DNA of 6,117 nucleotides, from the NCBI GenBank assembly GCA_014376915.1, contig JACMQP010000125.1, positions 1 to 6,117 of the forward strand. Reading direction: 5' to 3'. This DNA comes from Ramlibacter sp. (GTDB lineage: Bacteria; Pseudomonadota; Gammaproteobacteria; Burkholderiales; Burkholderiaceae). Below the pieces are notes generated by a model. It saw nothing but the letters and a program-made list of their open reading frames with translations, was not told the origin of the DNA and searched no databases. Position 1 is the stretch's first letter. Every line of letters begins with the position of its first letter. Shown here piece by piece: positions 1 to 6,076 of this stretch. A program made the position numbers and the translations under genes.

Positions 1-675
1 GTCGAGGCTCACCGTGCGGGTCTTCACGCTCACTTCCGCCGACTCCAGGTCGACCGAGCGATCGTGCACCTCCACCGGCGTGATCTCGCCGGTGAATTCA
101 CCGGCCTTCATCGCCGCGATCGCCTTCATGTGCGACTGGTAGGCAAATTCGTCCTGGGCTTCGCGCGAGACTTTCCACTGCTGCGCCACTTTCTCCGCGG
201 TGAGGCCCATGCCGTACGCGATGCCGTAGCTCTCGATGTCGTCGGGGTTGGAGAAGATAGTGGGCGAGAGCGAAGGCGAGTTGCCCATCATCGGCACCAT
301 GCTCATGTTCTCGGTACCGGCCGCGATCATCACCTCCGCCTCGCCGACGCGGATGCGGTCGGCCGCCATCTGCACCGCCGACAACCCGGACGCGCAGAAA
401 CGGTTGACGGTGATGCCGCCCACGCTCTTGGGCAGGCCGGCCAGCACGGCGCCGATGCGGGCGACGTTCAGGCCCTGCTGGGCCTCTGGGATCGCGCAGC
501 CGCAGATGATGTCCTCGATGGCGACCGGGTCCAGCCCAGGCACCTGCGCCAGCGCCGCCCGCAGCGTCGTCGCCAGCAGGTCGTCGGGCCGGGTGTTGCG
601 GAAGTACCCGCGGTGCGAGCGGCCGATGGGAGTCCGGGTAGCGGCGACGATGTAGGCGTCTTGAATCTGTTTCAT
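1..675 (-). CDS. fadA: Acetyl-CoA C-acyltransferase (beta-ketothiolase), FadA type, 3' part cut off by the window edge
   Basis: Thiolase for the last step of beta-oxidation: it cleaves 3-ketoacyl-CoA with CoA to acetyl-CoA and a shortened acyl-CoA in the cytoplasm. The minus frame from the ATG at 675-673 stays open for exactly 225 codons to base 1. The protein starts MKQIQDAYIVAATRTPIG, a typical thiolase N-terminus. Residues 91-100 read NRFCASGLSA, which places the nucleophilic cysteine at C94; AAGTENMS (118-125) and GLTAEKVA (157-164) are further family motifs. Thiolases are usually about 390-400 residues, so the C-terminal domain with the catalytic His and second Cys is missing here because of the window edge, not through damage. 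The start is supported by GAGGA five bases upstream. It follows the hydratase/dehydrogenase gene by 16 bases, so the two are probably co-transcribed and form the trifunctional partner pair. The family is certain; chain-length preference cannot be read from the sequence. Confidence 0.95.
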   Translation of the reverse strand, partial: MKQIQDAYIVAATRTPIGRSHRGYFRNTRPDDLLATTLRAALAQVPGLDPVAIEDIICGCAIPEAQQGLNVARIGAVLAGLPKSVGGITVNRFCASGLSAVQMAADRIRVGEAEVMIAAGTENMSMVPMMGNSPSLSPTIFSNPDDIESYGIAYGMGLTAEKVAQQWKVSREAQDEFAYQSHMKAIAAMKAGEFTGEITPVEVHDRSVDLESAEVSVKTRTVSLD

Positions 676-680
676 GAAAG

Positions 681-685
681 TCCTC
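681..685 (-). promoter_or_regulatory. Ribosome binding site of the thiolase gene
   Basis: Read on the minus strand, GAGGA lies five bases (CTTTC) before the ATG at 675. It occupies the 16-base gap after the TAA stop of the upstream gene and fixes the thiolase start. Confidence 0.8.
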
Positions 686-691
686 AATCGG

Positions 692-3115
692 TTAATTTCG
701 CAGCGGCTTACCGGTGCTCAGCATGCCGAGAATCCGTTCCTGGGTCTTGGGGTTGGTGATCAGCGAGCAAAACGCCTTGCGCTCAAGTGCCATCAGGTAC
801 TCCTCGCTCACCAGCGTGCCGGCATCGACGTCGCCACCGGTGACGACACCGGCGATCAGCGAGGCGATATGGAAGTCATGCCGGCTGATGAAGCCGCCGT
901 CGCGCATGTTCACCAGCTGTCCCTGGATGGTGGCCTTGCCGCTGCGCCCGGCAACCGGGAACAGCCGCCTGAGCGGTGGCCGGTAACCGGCCGTCGCCAT
1001 CGCCCTGGCCTCGTTGATCGCCACGAACAGCAGTTCGTCCTTGTTGGGAACGACGATGTCGCTCTCCAGCAAGTACCCGAGCCTGCGCGACTCCAGCGCG
1101 CTGGTGCCGACCTTGGCCATTGCCGCGGCGGTGAAGCCCTCGATGAGGAAAGGCAGCAGGTCCTTGTGCGTGGTCAGCGCCTGGGTCTCGGCGGCGCGGC
1201 GCGCGATGTAAGTGAGGCCACCGGCGCCCGGCACCAGGCCTACGCCCACTTCGACCAGTCCGATGTAGCTTTCCATCGCGACCACCCGCCGCGACGAGTA
1301 GATCGCCGTCTCGCAGCCGCCGCCCAGCGCCATGCCCCGGATCGCGGAGATCACCGGCACGGCGCAATACCGCAGGCGCAGCATGGTCTGCTGCATGAAG
1401 CCCTCGGCGTCGTCGATCGCGCTCACGCCGACGGCCATGAACGCCGGCAGCATCGATTGCAGATCGGCGCCGACGCTGAAGGGCTCGTCGCCCGACCAGA
1501 TCACCAGGCCCTGGTAGTCCTTCTCGGCCAGTTCCACCGCCTGCTGCAGCCCTTCGCAGACTGCCGGGCTGATCGCGTGCATCTTGGTCTTGATGCTGGC
1601 GATCAGCACCTGGCCGCCGCCGGGGCCTTCCTGGTTCGCATCCACCGTCCAGAGGCGAATGCCGGCGTCCTCGTGCAGCGTCTTGCCCGCCGTCTCGAAG
1701 CGCTGCGCCTGGCTGCCCAGCACCGACTCGGGAAACAGCTGGCGCGCCGACACCGGCAGCGTGCGGCGCGGCTCGAACTTTTTCGTGGTCGGGTTCCATG
1801 AGCCCTGCGGCGTGTGGACGCCACCGGCTTCCGCCACCGGGCCGCTGAAGACCCAGCCCGGCAGCGGCGCGTTCGACAGCGTCTTGCCGGCCTTGATGTC
1901 TTCCTGGATCCACTCGGCCACCTGCAGCCAGCCCGCTTCCTGCCAGAGCTCGAAGGGGCCTTGCTTCATGCCGAAACCCCAGCGCATGGCGAAGTCGACA
2001 TCGCGTGCCGTGTCGGCGATGGACGCGAGGTGCACCGCGGCGTAGTGGAAGCTGTTGCGCAGGATCGCCCACAGGAACTGTCCCTGGGCGCCTTCGGCAT
2101 TGCGCAGCAGCTTCAGCCGTTCGGCCGCCGGCTTTTTCAGCATGCGGGCGTACACCTCGTCGCCCTTCTGGCCGCCGGGAACGTACTCGCCGCTCTCCAG
2201 TTCGTACCGCAGCACGTCGCGGCCGACCTTTTTGTAGAAGCCGGCCCTGGTCTTCTGGCCGAGGCTGCCCTTCTCCAGCAACTCCTTGAGCACCGCCGGC
2301 GTACCGAAGCTGGCATAGAACGGATCGCTCTTCTCGTCCAGCGTGTCCTGCAGCGTCTTGACCACATGGCCCAGGGTGTCGAGCCCGACGACGTCGGCGG
2401 TGCGGAAGGTGCCCGAGCTGGCGCGGCCCATCTTCTTGCCGGTGAGGTCGTCCACCACGTCGTACGTGAGGCCGAACTTCTCGACCTCCTTCATCGTCCC
2501 GAGCATGCCGGCGATGCCGATGCGGTTGGCGATGAAGTTGGGCGTGTCCTTGGCCCGCACCACGCCCTTGCCCAGCCCGCTGGTGACGAAGGTTTCCAGG
2601 TCGTCCAGGATCTGCGGCGCGGTGCCCGGCGTCGCGATCAGCTCCACCAGCGACATGTAACGCGGTGGGTTGAAGAAATGGATGCCGCAGAAACGCGACT
2701 TCATTTCCTCGGGCAGGGCTTCGCTCAGCTGCGTGATCGACAGGCCAGACGTGTTGGAGGCCAGGATGGTGTGCGGCGCGACGAACGGGGCGATTTTCCG
2801 GTACAGGTCCAGCTTCCAGTCCATCCGCTCGGCGATCGCCTCGATGATCAGGTCGCAGTCCTTGAGCTGCTCCAGATGCTCTTCGTAATTCGCCTGGCTG
2901 ATCAGAGCGGCGTCGTCTGCCAAACCGAGGGGCGACGGCTTGAGCTTCTTCAGGCCCTCGATCGCCTTGCTCACGATGCCGTTCTTCGGCCCTTCTTTCG
3001 CGGGCAGATCGAACAGCACCACCGGCACCCTGACGTTCACCAGATGGGCGGCGATCTGCGCACCCATCACGCCGGCGCCGAGCACGGCGACCTTCTTCAC
3101 TTGAAAACGGGACAT
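692..3115 (-). CDS. fadB: Bifunctional 3-hydroxyacyl-CoA dehydrogenase / enoyl-CoA hydratase (dehydrogenase domain first)
   Basis: Catalyses hydration of enoyl-CoA and NAD-dependent oxidation of the resulting 3-hydroxyacyl-CoA, the two middle steps of beta-oxidation. The 807 residues begin with a Rossmann domain: G13-A-G15-V-M-G18 is the NAD motif. SNTSG (120-124), H146 in GIHFFNP, E158 and PNFIANR (192-198) form the dehydrogenase active-site region, with H146 and E158 as the likely catalytic pair. The dehydrogenase C-terminal domain follows, with a second half-like repeat around 372-395 (GFGMKQGPFEL). The hydratase/isomerase domain runs from about 500 to 690: the oxyanion-hole region is FSVGADLQ (546-553), and the two expected glutamates are E602 (GGGCE) and E622 (GLVEVGVGLVPGAGG). 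Both active sites look intact. The domain order is the reverse of E. coli FadB and matches Bacillus FadN and the FadB' proteins of Burkholderiales, so the symbol denotes role rather than orthology. The start has AGGA seven bases upstream. Confidence 0.95.
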   Translation of the reverse strand: MSRFQVKKVAVLGAGVMGAQIAAHLVNVRVPVVLFDLPAKEGPKNGIVSKAIEGLKKLKPSPLGLADDAALISQANYEEHLEQLKDCDLIIEAIAERMDWKLDLYRKIAPFVAPHTILASNTSGLSITQLSEALPEEMKSRFCGIHFFNPPRYMSLVELIATPGTAPQILDDLETFVTSGLGKGVVRAKDTPNFIANRIGIAGMLGTMKEVEKFGLTYDVVDDLTGKKMGRASSGTFRTADVVGLDTLGHVVKTLQDTLDEKSDPFYASFGTPAVLKELLEKGSLGQKTRAGFYKKVGRDVLRYELESGEYVPGGQKGDEVYARMLKKPAAERLKLLRNAEGAQGQFLWAILRNSFHYAAVHLASIADTARDVDFAMRWGFGMKQGPFELWQEAGWLQVAEWIQEDIKAGKTLSNAPLPGWVFSGPVAEAGGVHTPQGSWNPTTKKFEPRRTLPVSARQLFPESVLGSQAQRFETAGKTLHEDAGIRLWTVDANQEGPGGGQVLIASIKTKMHAISPAVCEGLQQAVELAEKDYQGLVIWSGDEPFSVGADLQSMLPAFMAVGVSAIDDAEGFMQQTMLRLRYCAVPVISAIRGMALGGGCETAIYSSRRVVAMESYIGLVEVGVGLVPGAGGLTYIARRAAETQALTTHKDLLPFLIEGFTAAAMAKVGTSALESRRLGYLLESDIVVPNKDELLFVAINEARAMATAGYRPPLRRLFPVAGRSGKATIQGQLVNMRDGGFISRHDFHIASLIAGVVTGGDVDAGTLVSEEYLMALERKAFCSLITNPKTQERILGMLSTGKPLRN

Positions 3116-3122
3116 GTTTTTT

Positions 3123-3126
3123 TCCT
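3123..3126 (-). promoter_or_regulatory. Ribosome binding site of the dehydrogenase/hydratase gene
   Basis: On the minus strand AGGA is followed by AAAAAAC (seven bases) and the ATG at 3115. The A-rich spacer is a clear break in the GC-rich sequence and should leave this initiation site unstructured. It sits in the 18-base gap after the DUF2147 stop. Confidence 0.75.
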
Positions 3127-3133
3127 GAAAGCT

Positions 3134-3556
3134 TTACTGCACGCGGACCCAGGTCTGGGTGCGGCCGAAGGGCCCGAACGAGCCGCGCACGGCCAGTTTG
3201 CTGCCACCTTCGAGCGGCGTCATGCGCAGCCGGTATTCGCGGCCGTTCTCGGGGTCGAGGATCTTGCCGTCTTCCCAGACGTCTTTTCCTTCGACCTTCT
3301 TCGCGCCGCGGATGATCTCGAGGCCGACCACGGGCTGGCCTTTGCGCTCATCGCGGCATTCGTCGCATTTCTCGTCGGGCTTCGCATCCTTGCGCAGCAG
3401 CTTCTCGATGCGACCGTTGAGGGCGCTGGCGGTCTCGCTGATGCGGATCTCCGCCTTGGCCTCGCCAGTCTTGTCGTCGATGTTGCGCCACACTCCCACC
3501 GGGGTCGACTGGGCAAAGGCAGTCGCACCGAACAGCAGCGACGCAATCGCTGTCAT
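3134..3556 (-). CDS. DUF2147-family exported protein
   Basis: Small protein of 140 residues from the ATG at 3556. The hydrophobic stretch AIASLLFGATAFA (3-15) ending in AFA before Q16 looks like a Sec signal peptide, so the mature protein of about 125 residues is probably periplasmic. The mature part matches the DUF2147 pattern: GVWRNIDDKTGEAKAEIRI (21-39), a CDEC cysteine pair (C64, C67), KDVWEDGKILDPENGREY (91-108) and a closing GPFGRTQTWVR (128-138). The family has no established biochemical role to my knowledge. The start is uncertain. The ATG has AGGA five bases upstream, but both lie inside a palindromic repeat, and the signal peptide has no Lys/Arg before its hydrophobic core. In-frame alternatives are TTG at 3601, giving an arginine-rich n-region, and GTG at 3625, which overlaps the upstream stop as GTGA. 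It lies 18 bases before the hydratase gene and appears to belong to the operon. The family call is good; its function is unknown. Confidence 0.85.
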   Translation of the reverse strand: MTAIASLLFGATAFAQSTPVGVWRNIDDKTGEAKAEIRISETASALNGRIEKLLRKDAKPDEKCDECRDERKGQPVVGLEIIRGAKKVEGKDVWEDGKILDPENGREYRLRMTPLEGGSKLAVRGSFGPFGRTQTWVRVQ

Positions 3557-3615
3557 TGCGGTCCTGATCCGCGATCCATGGCGCCCTGGATCCCGGCGCA
3601 AGGCCGGGATGACAG
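3550..3615. repeat. 66-base palindromic (REP/MITE-like) intergenic element
   Basis: The ends are a perfect 7-base inverted repeat, CTGTCAT (3550-3556) and ATGACAG (3609-3615). The centre is the palindrome GGCGCC (3580-3585), whose midpoint coincides exactly with that of the whole element. ATCCA (3574-3578) pairs with TGGAT (3587-3591) around the centre. Each arm can form its own hairpin: TTGCGG/CCGCGA with one G-T wobble on the left (stem 3556-3561 and 3569-3574), and a perfect 8-base stem ATCCCGGC/GCCGGGAT with loop GCAAG on the right (3590-3610). The design resembles dispersed palindromic repeats containing ATCCATGGCGCCCTGGAT that I recognise from several proteobacterial genomes; copy number in this genome cannot be seen here. 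No T-run follows a stem in the direction of transcription, so it is not a standard intrinsic terminator. Stabilising or processing the upstream mRNA is possible. Confidence 0.75.
3562..3565 (-). promoter_or_regulatory. Probable ribosome binding site of the DUF2147 gene, inside the repeat
   Basis: On the minus strand AGGA is followed by CCGCA and the ATG at 3556. It favours this start over the TTG and GTG codons upstream. The motif falls in the seven-base loop (3562-3568) of a hairpin formed by one arm of the repeat at 3550-3615. Confidence 0.55.
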
Positions 3616-3621
3616 CCGTCG

Positions 3622-5418
3622 TCACGCCAGGGCCTCTTCGGTGTCCATCAGCACCTTGGCGCCGCCGCGGGCGGTGCGCATCAGCATGGCGGTTTCGGGG
3701 AACAGCTTGGCGAAGTAGAAGCGCGCGGTCTGCAGCTTGGCCTGGTAGAACGGATCGGTGTTGCCGGCGGCGATTTCTCGCAGCGCCACTTGCGCCATGC
3801 GGGCCCAGAAGTAGCCGAACACCAGGTGGCCGGCGACGCGCAGGTAATCCACGGCGGCGGCGCCCACTTCGTCGGCGTTCTGGAAGCCCTTGAAGCCCAG
3901 CTCGGTGGTGAACTTGGTCATCTCCTCGCCGAGGTAGGCGACCGGGTTGATGAACTCGGCCATCTTCTCGTTGACGCCCTCTTCCTCCACCAGCTGCGCG
4001 ACCAGCTTGCCGAACTTCCTGAGCGTCGCGCCGTTGTTGCCCAGCACCTTGCGCCCCAGCAGGTCCAGCGACTGGATGGTGTTGGTGCCTTCGTAGATCA
4101 TGTTGATGCGGTTGTCGCGCACGAATTGCTCCATGCCCCATTCCGCGATGTAGCCGTGGCCGCCGAACACCTGCATGCAGGCGTTGGTGGCGATGTGGCC
4201 GTTGTCGGTGATGAACGCCTTGACGATCGGCGTCAGCAGCGCCACCAGTTCCGCCGCGTCGTCGCGGACCTTCATGTCCGGGTGCTGCAGCTCACGGTCG
4301 ATCAGCAGTGCGCAGTACAGGCTCAGCGCCCGGCCGCCCTCGGCGTAGGCCTTGGCCGTGAGCAGCATCTTGCGCACATCCGGGTGGACGATGATCGGAT
4401 CGGCCGCCTTGTCTTTGGCCTTGACGCCGGACAGCGAGCGCATCTGAATCCGGTCCTTGGCGTAGGCCAGCGCGTTCTGGTACGCGACTTCCGTCAGGCC
4501 CAGCGACTGCATGCCGACGCCGATGCGGGCGGCGTTCATCATCACGAACATCGCCTGCAGGCCCTTGTTCGGTTCGCCGACCATGGTGCCGACCGCCGCT
4601 TCAAGGACGATCTGCGCCGTGGCGTTGCCGTGGATGCCCATCTTGTGCTCGAGGCCGCCGCAATAGATGCCGTTGCGCGTGCCCAGCGAGCCGTCCTTGT
4701 TGACGTTGTACTTGGGCACGATGAACAGGCTGATCCCCTTGCTGCCCTGGGGCGCGTCCGGCAGCCGGGCCAGCACCAGATGGACGATGTTGGACGTCAT
4801 GTCGTGCTCGCCGGCGCTGATGAAGATCTTGTTGCCGGTCAGCTTGTAGGTGCCGTCGGGCTGCGGCTCGGCCCTGGTGCGCAGCAACCCGAGGTCGGTG
4901 CCGCAGTGCGCCTCGGTCAGGCACATGGTGCCGGTCCACTCGCCGCTTGTCATCTTGGGCAGGTAGGTCTGCTTTTGCTCCGCGGTGCCATGGGCGTGCA
5001 GCGCCTCATAGGCGCCGTGCGTGAGGCCGGGGTACATGGTCCAGGCCTGGTTGGCCGAGTTCAGCATCTCGTAGAAGCACTGGTTGACCACGATCGGCAG
5101 GCCCTGGCCGCCGTACGCCGGGTCCGCCGACAGCGCCGGCCAGCCGCCCTCGACGTACTTGGCGTACGCTTCCTTGAAGCCCTTGGGCGTGGTGACCTCG
5201 TGCGTCTCGCGGTTCAGCGTGCAGCCTTCCACGTCGCCGCTGATGTTCAGCGGGAAGGTGACCTCGCTGGCGAACTTGCCGCCTTCCTCGAGGACAGCGT
5301 TGATGGTGTCGACGTCCACGTCGGCGTGCTTGGGCATGGCCTGGAATTCGTCGGCGACCTTGAGCACTTCGTGCATGACGAACTGCATGTCGCGCAGGGG
5401 CGGGTTGTAGATGGGCAT
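3622..5418 (-). CDS. Acyl-CoA dehydrogenase, long (about 600-residue) DmdC-like type
   Basis: FAD-dependent dehydrogenase for the first beta-oxidation step, converting acyl-CoA to trans-2-enoyl-CoA and passing electrons to ETF. At 598 residues it is longer than the usual 380-400. A short N-terminal segment (1-35, MPIYNPPLRDMQFVMHEVL) precedes the acyl-CoA dehydrogenase core. The N-terminal helical domain is about 40-160. The middle beta domain is about 163-275, with MCLTEAHCGTDLG (165-177) and GTYKLTGNKIFISAG (189-203). The C-terminal helical domain is about 285-455, with FGGHGY (418-423) and IYEGTNTIQ (441-449), where E443 is the likely catalytic base. An extra helical tail of about 140 residues follows. 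This layout is that of the family containing 3-methylmercaptopropionyl-CoA dehydrogenase DmdC, most of whose members are general acyl-CoA dehydrogenases. With FadB- and FadA-type genes downstream, a fatty acyl-CoA substrate is more likely than a DMSP-derived one. It is unlike E. coli FadE (about 814 residues). The start has AAGGAG seven bases upstream. Confidence 0.93.
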   Translation of the reverse strand: MPIYNPPLRDMQFVMHEVLKVADEFQAMPKHADVDVDTINAVLEEGGKFASEVTFPLNISGDVEGCTLNRETHEVTTPKGFKEAYAKYVEGGWPALSADPAYGGQGLPIVVNQCFYEMLNSANQAWTMYPGLTHGAYEALHAHGTAEQKQTYLPKMTSGEWTGTMCLTEAHCGTDLGLLRTRAEPQPDGTYKLTGNKIFISAGEHDMTSNIVHLVLARLPDAPQGSKGISLFIVPKYNVNKDGSLGTRNGIYCGGLEHKMGIHGNATAQIVLEAAVGTMVGEPNKGLQAMFVMMNAARIGVGMQSLGLTEVAYQNALAYAKDRIQMRSLSGVKAKDKAADPIIVHPDVRKMLLTAKAYAEGGRALSLYCALLIDRELQHPDMKVRDDAAELVALLTPIVKAFITDNGHIATNACMQVFGGHGYIAEWGMEQFVRDNRINMIYEGTNTIQSLDLLGRKVLGNNGATLRKFGKLVAQLVEEEGVNEKMAEFINPVAYLGEEMTKFTTELGFKGFQNADEVGAAAVDYLRVAGHLVFGYFWARMAQVALREIAAGNTDPFYQAKLQTARFYFAKLFPETAMLMRTARGGAKVLMDTEEALA

Positions 5419-5422
5419 GGGA

Positions 5423-6076
5423 TCACTCCTTGAACTGGGGTTTGATAAATCGGGGAGCCATGGGCCGTTCGACCTGCCCGGTGCCGTGTTGGGCGAGGAT
5501 GCGGTCGAAGCCCGCGTTGGCGCGGGCGATCGAACCTGGGTGCCGCAGGAAGCGCGCCTCGTAGTGCAGCGCGAGGATCAGGCCGTGGATTTCGAACAGC
5601 ATCTGGTCGTCGTTGACGTCCTCTCGCAGGTGACCGAGCTCGCGGGCGGTCTGGATCGCGCGCCGCAACGCCGCATGCCAGGCCATGACCGAGCTCACCA
5701 GCGCGTCGCGCACCGGGCCCTCGCGGTCGTCGAACTCCACGGCGCCGCTGATGTAAAGGCAGCCCGAGTCGATTTCCACGGAGGTGCGCTGCATCCAGTT
5801 GGCGAACAGGGCGCGCAGGCGCGGCAGGCCGCGGGGCAAGTCCAGCGCCGGGCGGAACACTTCGTGCTCGAACCGGGCGTGGTATTCGCGGATCACCGAG
5901 ATCTGCAGTTCCTCGCGCGAGCCGAAATGGGCGAACACGCCCGACTTGCTCATCTGGGTTGCTTCGGCCAAAGCGCCGATCGACAGGCCTTCGAGCCCGA
6001 TCTGCGTGGCCAGCCCGAGCGCCGCATCGACAATCGCCGCCTTGGTCTGCTGGCCTTTTTGCTGGCTTTTGGCCAC
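5423..6076 (-). CDS. TetR/AcrR-family transcriptional regulator
   Basis: Probable ligand-responsive DNA-binding repressor. The DNA-binding region occupies residues 10-60: TKAAIVDAALGLATQIG forms the first helix, and LSIGALAEATQMSKSGVFAHF (31-51) is the helix-turn-helix with the family's usual Y/F-A-H-F ending. The remaining residues form an all-helical ligand/dimer domain. GCLYISGAVEFDD (105-117) is characteristic of a TetR subgroup often found near acyl-CoA metabolism genes. The C-terminal tail is basic and proline-containing (RPMAPRFIKPQFKE). The gene ends four bases before the acyl-CoA dehydrogenase and so seems to lead its operon, which suggests control of beta-oxidation in response to an acyl-CoA or fatty acid, probably with autoregulation; this is inferred from position. 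The start is uncertain: the codon at 6076 is GTG with only a weak upstream GGGCAG, and the frame stays open with no stop to the window edge at 6117. The real start may lie outside the window. Confidence 0.9.
   Translation of the reverse strand: MAKSQQKGQQTKAAIVDAALGLATQIGLEGLSIGALAEATQMSKSGVFAHFGSREELQISVIREYHARFEHEVFRPALDLPRGLPRLRALFANWMQRTSVEIDSGCLYISGAVEFDDREGPVRDALVSSVMAWHAALRRAIQTARELGHLREDVNDDQMLFEIHGLILALHYEARFLRHPGSIARANAGFDRILAQHGTGQVERPMAPRFIKPQFKE
5426..5431 (-). promoter_or_regulatory. Ribosome binding site of the acyl-CoA dehydrogenase gene
   Basis: On the minus strand AAGGAG lies seven bases before the ATG at 5418. It is embedded in the last codons of the TetR gene, whose TGA stop (5425-5423) is inside the spacer. 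This implies co-transcription of regulator and enzyme and possible translational coupling. Confidence 0.85.

Noticed and set aside
64..759. Plus-strand open frame of 231 codons at the left edge
   Set aside because: It is opposite the thiolase reading frame, which has a catalytic Cys motif and is the real gene; the shadow is His/Arg-rich.
674..1801. Plus-strand open frame of 375 codons
   Set aside because: Antisense shadow of the hydratase domain, with biased composition and no family features.
3116..3123. A-run before the hydratase gene as a slippage or regulatory site
   Set aside because: It lies in the spacer between Shine-Dalgarno and start codon, outside coding sequence. An A-rich initiation region is an ordinary explanation.
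3590..3610. Strong hairpin as an intrinsic terminator after the acyl-CoA dehydrogenase gene
   Set aside because: The stem is perfect, but no U-tract follows it on the minus strand, and genes continue downstream in the same direction with close spacing. A repeat arm is a better explanation.
1814..3718. Plus-strand open frame of 634 codons
   Set aside because: It lies opposite the dehydrogenase/hydratase and DUF2147 genes. Its product is rich in His, Arg, Ala and Leu with no recognisable domain, as expected for the antisense of high-GC codons.
3557..4141. Long upstream extension of the DUF2147 frame through the acyl-CoA dehydrogenase gene
   Set aside because: Only the part from about 3556 downward looks like protein. 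The upstream part is an out-of-frame Arg/Gly/Ala-rich reading of the dehydrogenase gene.
3790..5433. Plus-strand open frame of 547 codons
   Set aside because: It is antisense to the acyl-CoA dehydrogenase, whose motifs and ribosome site are clear. The product is low-complexity V/A/D/H-rich sequence without motifs.
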